9,177 bases of DNA from DATMGU01 sp035555315. Lineage in GTDB: Bacteria; Pseudomonadota; Alphaproteobacteria; ATCC43930; CGMCC-115725. The translations under genes were made by a program, and so were the position numbers. Position 1 is the stretch's first letter, and each line of letters begins with the position of its first letter. The stretch is from assembly GCA_035555315.1 (NCBI GenBank), contig DATMGU010000058.1, positions 1 through 9,177 on the forward strand. Direction: 5' to 3'. This document shows positions 6,327 to 9,177 of this stretch, in pieces. Below the pieces are notes generated by a model. That model saw only the letters and a list, made by a program, of their open reading frames with translations, was not told the DNA's origin and did no database searches.

Positions 6327-6665
6327 ATGGCGGGGTCGGCCGCAGACGTCACCAACTGGATGCATCTCTTCCGATGGATCGTCAAAGCCATGCGAGACGA
6401 ATACGGGATCGACGAGAAGGTCCTGGTCCGCACGGCGGAACTCGAGACGGACCTGGGTCTGACGACCGAACAGGTCGAGCAGGTATTGGAGTGGTTGCAG
6501 GAATCCTTCGTCATCCGGTTTCCGGATGGCGCCCTGGACGAGGTTGTTCGCCTCGAGGAACTCTGTCTGCTCGCGAGCTGGCTGAAGGGTCTTTACAAGC
6601 AGCCAACCTTCATCGGCGACAGCTACGCACAGCGCTGCAGGGAACTAAACCCCGCCGCCGCGTGA
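6327..6665 (+). CDS. small acyl-carrier-protein-like helical protein, 112 aa
   Basis: This is a small acidic, probably all-helical protein. Residues about 14-88 have the spacing of an acyl carrier protein or DUF1493-like domain: a first helix (MHLFRWIVKAMRDEYGI), a loop with ELETDLGLT (residues 38-46), and a following helix TEQVEQVLEWLQESF. In a carrier protein the phosphopantetheine serine falls 3 residues after DLG (DLGxDSL). Here that position is Thr 47 and the next residue is Glu, so it probably carries no prosthetic group. The C-terminal part (LEELCLLASWLKGLYKQP) is another helix. The start is ATG 6327, with AAGGA 10 bases upstream and an in-frame TGA at 6306-6308 excluding any earlier start. 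It stands alone, divergent from the PAS gene. The fold match is my reading, not a search result, and the function is unknown. Confidence 0.75.
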   Translation: MAGSAADVTNWMHLFRWIVKAMRDEYGIDEKVLVRTAELETDLGLTTEQVEQVLEWLQESFVIRFPDGALDEVVRLEELCLLASWLKGLYKQPTFIGDSYAQRCRELNPAAA

Positions 6666-6685
6666 CGGCGAGCCGTTCTTACGAA

Positions 6686-6715
6686 GCCGGCTTGGAAGGT
6701 GAAGGAGAAGCCGGC
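6686..6715 (+). terminator. stem-loop after the small gene, without T-run
   Basis: GCCGGCTT (6686-6693) and AAGCCGGC (6708-6715) form a perfect 8-bp stem with a purine-rich 14-base loop, 20 bases after the TGA of the rightward gene. No run of T follows, so it may be a 3'-end stabilising stem or a non-canonical terminator. Confidence 0.35.
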
Positions 6716-6754
6716 GCCGATCGGATTTCGCAAGGGTCGAATTTTGCAACCGCC

Positions 6755-6781
6755 GAGAAAGGGGAGCGCCGCCGGCTCCCT
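6755..6781 (-). terminator. rho-independent terminator of the cold-shock gene
   Basis: On the minus strand a hairpin of AGGGAGC paired with GCTCCC plus one wobble pair (6781-6761, 7-base GC loop) begins 8 bases after the stop codon of the cold-shock gene. It is followed directly by TTTCTC (6760-6755), a short T-rich tail. This is the most convincing intrinsic terminator in the window. Confidence 0.6.
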
Positions 6782-6789
6782 ATCACGCG

Positions 6790-6996
6790 TTAGGCGCTGC
6801 GGAGATTAACCGCGGAAACCTTGCCCTGCTGACCCTTTTCCAGGTCATAGGAAAGCTTCTGCCCTTCGGTCAGGTTGCCCAGATCCGAACGCTCGACCGC
6901 CGAGATGTGCACGAACACATCCTTGGAGCCGTCATCCGGCTGGATGAACCCGTAGCCTTTTTGGCCATTGAACCACTTAACCGTACCAACAGACAT
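6790..6996 (-). CDS. cspA: cold-shock-domain protein, 68 aa
   Basis: A single OB-fold cold-shock domain fills the protein. It binds single-stranded RNA or DNA and acts as an RNA chaperone in the cytoplasm. Both nucleic-acid-binding motifs are intact: RNP1 as KGYGFI (residues 13-18) and RNP2 as VFVHIS (27-32). The start MSVGTVKWFN is the standard family N-terminus. ATG 6996 has GGAGA about 6 bases upstream, and the open frame further upstream is not family-like, so I discard it. Length is typical (66-70 residues). The gene is monocistronic in appearance: its own leader of about 70 bases, a tentative promoter at 7104-7076 and a terminator just after the stop. Whether it is cold-induced or constitutive cannot be told; cspA is used as the generic family symbol. 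Confidence 0.95.
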   Translation of the reverse strand: MSVGTVKWFNGQKGYGFIQPDDGSKDVFVHISAVERSDLGNLTEGQKLSYDLEKGQQGKVSAVNLRSA

Positions 6997-7075
6997 GTCT
7001 TCTCCAGATCGAAAGCACTGTCGCACGAAAGCACGCGACAGACCCAATCGCCAATGAGCCCTGCAACCGAACACT

Positions 7076-7104
7076 TTTATCGATGATAAACGTCCAGCGC
7101 TCAA
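7076..7104 (-). promoter_or_regulatory. tentative cspA promoter with inverted repeat at the -10
   Basis: On the minus strand, TTGAGC (7104-7099) is followed by 17 bases and GATAAA (7081-7076). Transcription would start near 7069, giving a leader of about 73 bases. The -10 forms one arm of an inverted repeat, TTTATC-GAT-GATAAA (7076-7090), which could be an operator or coincidence in AT-rich DNA. Confidence 0.35.
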
Positions 7105-7152
7105 ACCACCGCGAGGTGAGCGATTAAGACATAGCACGGTTTATTAATTCCG

Positions 7153-7187
7153 GCCTCCCGAAAAATGTGAGCGGCTCCAAAGGAGGC
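7153..7187 (-). terminator. possible 3' stem-loop of the antiporter gene
   Basis: GCCTCC (7153-7158) and GGAGGC (7182-7187) are perfectly complementary across 23 bases, starting 2 bases after the antiporter stop codon. The loop contains a T5 run on the minus strand and the downstream side is AT-rich (GGAATTAATAAA). The long loop makes this a weak terminator candidate. Confidence 0.25.
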
Positions 7188-7189
7188 GG

Positions 7190-8911
7190 TCAGGACGTCG
7201 AAGCGCGCGGCCCGAGCACGGATGCTTTGCCTTCGGCACCGGTCGCGGCGGCCGGGAAAGCATCCGGCTGCAGGGCATGGTCGAGCATGCCGCGGGCGAG
7301 CTCCCGCTCGCCCATGACGATCCCGTTGGCGCCGCGCCCCTTCAGGTACACCACCTCCTCGTCCGAATGGGCACGGGCGACGATGTCGAGCGCGGCATTG
7401 GCGCGCCGGGCCTGCTCGACGACCTGACCGGCCTCGAAGCCGTTCGGGATGGCGACGAACAGATGCTCCGCCGAAGCGATCGCCGATGCCAGGAGGACTT
7501 CGGCCGCGGCGGCGTTCCCGACCAAGGCCTCAAAGCCGTCGGCCCGGGCCTTTTCCGCTCGCTGTGCCTGATCCTCGATCACGAGCATGGGGAGGTTCGC
7601 CGCCTTGAGGCCCGCTGCGAGAGCCTGGCCGACCCGGCCGTACCCGACGATGACGGCGTGCCGTGTCAGCGCCGTCGGCACCAGATCCGTGTCCGGTCGC
7701 TTGGCGGTCTCGAGATCCTCGGGTACCGCCGGAGGAGCGAGCAATCGGCCGACGAGGCCGAACACGATCGGGTTCACCAGGATGGACAGGATCGCCGCGG
7801 CCAGGATTAGGTCCCGGCCGGCTTCGGGAAGCAGCTTCAAGCTCACGCCCAAGCCGGCCAGGATGAAGGAGAACTCGCCGATCTGAGCCAAGCTGGCCGA
7901 GACGGTCAGCGCCGTCGTGGTCGAGTGGCGAAATATCCGGATGATCAGGAACGCGGCGATCGACTTGCCGACCACGATCACGGCGATCGTGCCCAGCAGC
8001 GGCAGGGGGTGCTCGATCAAGACGACCGGATTGAACAGCATGCCGACCGAGACGAAGAACAGCACGGCGAAGGCGTCCCGCAGCGGCAGGGTCTCCTCCG
8101 CGGCGCGCTGGCTGAGCTCGGACTCGCTCAGGATCATGCCGGCGAAGAAAGCGCCGAGCGCGAAGGAAACGCCGAACAGGCTCGCCGCTCCGAAAGCGAC
8201 TCCGAGGGCGATGGCCAGCACCGCCAGGCGAAACAACTCGCGCGATCCAGTATGCGCCACATAATGCAGGACAAGCGGGATCACCCGCCGACCCACGACG
8301 AGCATGAAAGCGATGAACGCGGCCACTTTGCCCAGGGTGGTGGCGAGGACCACCCATGCCGCGTTGGATCCGCTTCGAGGTTCGCCGAGCGCCTGTGCCA
8401 GCACGGGCAGGAGTACCAGGGCCAGCACCATCGCCAGGTCCTCGACGATCAGCCAGCCGACGGCGATCCGGCCCCGCTCGGTCTGCACCAGCCGGCGCTC
8501 CTGCAAGGCGCGCAGCAGGACGACGGTACTGGCGACCGACAGCGCCAGGCCGAACACGAAACTGGACACGAGCGGCCAACCGAACGCGGTGCCCAGGCCC
8601 ATCCCCATGAGGGTGGCCGCCGCCATCTGCGTGATCGCGCCAGGGATGGCGATCATGCGCACCGACAGCAGTTCCTTGAGCGAGAAGTGCAGGCCGACGC
8701 CGAACATCAGCAGGATGACGCCGATTTCGGCTAATTGCGGCGCCAGGACCTGGTCGGCGGTGTAGCCCGGCGTGAACGGCCCGACCGCAACACCGGCGAG
8801 CAGATAGCCGACGAGCGGCGAGATGCGCAGGCGGTTCGCGATCGTGCCGAGGATGAACGCCAGGCCGATACCGACAACGATCGTCGCAATCAGGGTCGAT
8901 GCATGCGGCAT
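7190..8911 (-). CDS. ybaL: YbaL/Kef-type cation:proton antiporter (CPA2) with RCK domain, 573 aa
   Basis: This is an inner-membrane monovalent cation:proton antiporter of the CPA2 family. The membrane domain (about residues 5-390) has roughly a dozen hydrophobic segments and the family stretches NRLRISPLVGYLLAG (26-40), LAEIGVILLMFGVGLHFSL (60-78) and VGWLIVEDLAMVLAL (151-165). A cytosolic TrkA-N/RCK domain follows (about 417-535), starting with the nucleotide-binding glycine motif VGYGRVG (422-428) and ending its first Rossmann half at VIED. There is no obvious TrkA-C domain. I chose ATG 8911 because MPHASTLIATIVVGIGLAF matches the usual YbaL N-terminus; two ATGs further out add a non-membrane, low-likelihood extension. 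The ribosome binding site is poor, so the start is held by family resemblance. Potassium efflux is the usual inference; the ion is not proven by sequence. Confidence 0.92.
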   Translation of the reverse strand: MPHASTLIATIVVGIGLAFILGTIANRLRISPLVGYLLAGVAVGPFTPGYTADQVLAPQLAEIGVILLMFGVGLHFSLKELLSVRMIAIPGAITQMAAATLMGMGLGTAFGWPLVSSFVFGLALSVASTVVLLRALQERRLVQTERGRIAVGWLIVEDLAMVLALVLLPVLAQALGEPRSGSNAAWVVLATTLGKVAAFIAFMLVVGRRVIPLVLHYVAHTGSRELFRLAVLAIALGVAFGAASLFGVSFALGAFFAGMILSESELSQRAAEETLPLRDAFAVLFFVSVGMLFNPVVLIEHPLPLLGTIAVIVVGKSIAAFLIIRIFRHSTTTALTVSASLAQIGEFSFILAGLGVSLKLLPEAGRDLILAAAILSILVNPIVFGLVGRLLAPPAVPEDLETAKRPDTDLVPTALTRHAVIVGYGRVGQALAAGLKAANLPMLVIEDQAQRAEKARADGFEALVGNAAAAEVLLASAIASAEHLFVAIPNGFEAGQVVEQARRANAALDIVARAHSDEEVVYLKGRGANGIVMGERELARGMLDHALQPDAFPAAATGAEGKASVLGPRASTS

Positions 8912-9028
8912 GGCGCAGGCCGGCTGGTTGTCGCAGCAACCAAACTCGCTGTTCGGACGCGCCGCGGCAACCCGCCCGAAAGACATGCTAGATTGCGACA
9001 GCAGAGGTCCGATAAGTATAGGCGAACG
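8912..9028. other. divergent promoter region between antiporter and glycosylase genes
   Basis: This short region drives two divergent genes. On the plus strand TTGCGA (8993-8998), 18 bases, TATAGG (9017-9022) is a plausible promoter whose start would fall at or next to the ATG at 9029. TGGTTG (8925-8930) and CAACCA (8937-8942) form a 6-bp hairpin 13 bases ahead of the antiporter ATG. I see no EcfG motif and no convincing promoter for the antiporter. Confidence 0.35.
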
Positions 9029-9177
9029 ATGCCCGTCCCGCCCTTTGCCCCGATCCTCGATGCGGCGCGCACGCGGCACGGCGCCGCGGGCTTGGAGGCG
9101 CGGCTGCCGACGCCGAAGACGCCGGCCGAGCTCTCCGCCACGCCTGACGAGCGCTATCTCTCCGAGATGTCGCGGCG
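9029..9177 (+). CDS. N-terminus of a probable DNA-3-methyladenine glycosylase (partial)
   Basis: A rightward frame opens at ATG 9029 and runs off the window after 49 codons. The visible sequence contains ILDAARTRHG, then GLEARLPTPKTPAELSATPD (residues 21-40) and ERYLSEMSRR. This pattern (short helix, L-P-x-P-K, then D-[ED]-R-[YW]-L-x-x-M) recalls the N-terminus of the alphaproteobacterial DNA-3-methyladenine glycosylase family of the helix-hairpin-helix superfamily, enzymes that remove alkylated bases in base excision repair. The catalytic part lies beyond the window, so this rests on recalled family appearance only. There is no good Shine-Dalgarno before the ATG, and the predicted promoter lies so close that the message may be leaderless. 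Confidence 0.6.
   Translation, partial: MPVPPFAPILDAARTRHGAAGLEARLPTPKTPAELSATPDERYLSEMSR

Noticed and set aside
6317..6345. GGAAC at 6319-6323 as a possible plus-strand EcfG -35 element
   Set aside because: No CGTT occurs 16 or 17 bases downstream, and the position is at the start codon of the small gene.
6158..6514. Open frame of 118 codons on the minus strand across the divergent region and the small carrier-like gene
   Set aside because: It is Ser/Thr-rich without pattern and overlaps both the tentative PAS promoter region and a better-supported gene.
6317..6793. Alternative plus-strand frame beginning at ATG 6317
   Set aside because: The SD would lie against the ATG, the protein is Arg/Gly-rich, and it runs through the terminator into the cold-shock gene. 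The frame from 6327 has better spacing and a coherent helical protein.
6997..7137. N-terminal extension of the cold-shock protein (47 extra residues)
   Set aside because: The extension is not family-like, and the internal ATG at 6996 has a good SD and begins with the canonical MSVGTVKWFN.
7925..8734. Open frame of 269 codons on the plus strand opposite the antiporter
   Set aside because: The composition (Gln, His, Asp, Arg repeats) is what antisense of hydrophobic membrane-protein codons gives; no start signal or family resemblance.
7530..8939. Open frame of about 469 codons on the minus strand within the antiporter gene
   Set aside because: It is the shifted frame of the antiporter coding sequence, Arg/Gly/Pro-rich with no membrane segments, while the true frame shows clear family motifs.
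8912..9079. N-terminal extension of the antiporter (56 extra residues)
   Set aside because: It is hydrophilic, does not resemble YbaL/Kef N-termini, and overlaps the divergent glycosylase start.

Overview
The window reads as a piece of chromosome from a high-GC alphaproteobacterium. Three things point there: an exact general-stress-response (sigma-EcfG) promoter, a PAS_5-family protein, and the style of the other genes. The order cannot be fixed from this sequence alone; a Rhodospirillales- or Rhizobiales-like host would fit. I see no tRNA or rRNA gene, insertion sequence, CRISPR array or phage gene.

Layout. Positions 1-5262 hold a leftward (minus-strand) block. In transcription order it contains a GT4 glycosyltransferase (5262-4213), an amylo-alpha-1,6-glucosidase / glycogen-debranching-like enzyme (4156-1997), an ABCB-type ABC exporter (1891-131), and the start of a protein with a signal peptide (129-1, cut by the window edge). 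A textbook EcfG promoter (GGAAC-N16-CGTT on the minus strand, 5363-5339) sits just upstream of the glycosyltransferase. Upstream of that, also leftward, is a PAS_5-domain protein (6051-5386), whose ribosome binding site lies inside a possible 8-bp hairpin. A 275-bp divergent region (6052-6326) separates it from a rightward gene for a 112-residue acyl-carrier-like protein (6327-6665). That gene converges on a cold-shock protein gene (6996-6790), with hairpins between them. Further right are a leftward YbaL/Kef-type cation:proton antiporter (8911-7190) and, divergent from it, the first 49 codons of a probable DNA-3-methyladenine glycosylase (from 9029).

How the genes may work together (inference). 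The glycosyltransferase, debranching-type glycosidase, exporter and exported protein form a compact one-direction cluster under a general-stress promoter. This suggests stress-induced synthesis, trimming and export of a glucan or other glucoside. The neighbouring PAS sensor-like protein, cold-shock protein, Kef-type antiporter and DNA-repair glycosylase are also stress-flavoured. Only the EcfG promoter ties any of them to a specific regulon. The product of the glycan cluster is unknown, and the cluster is the best candidate here for an undescribed system.
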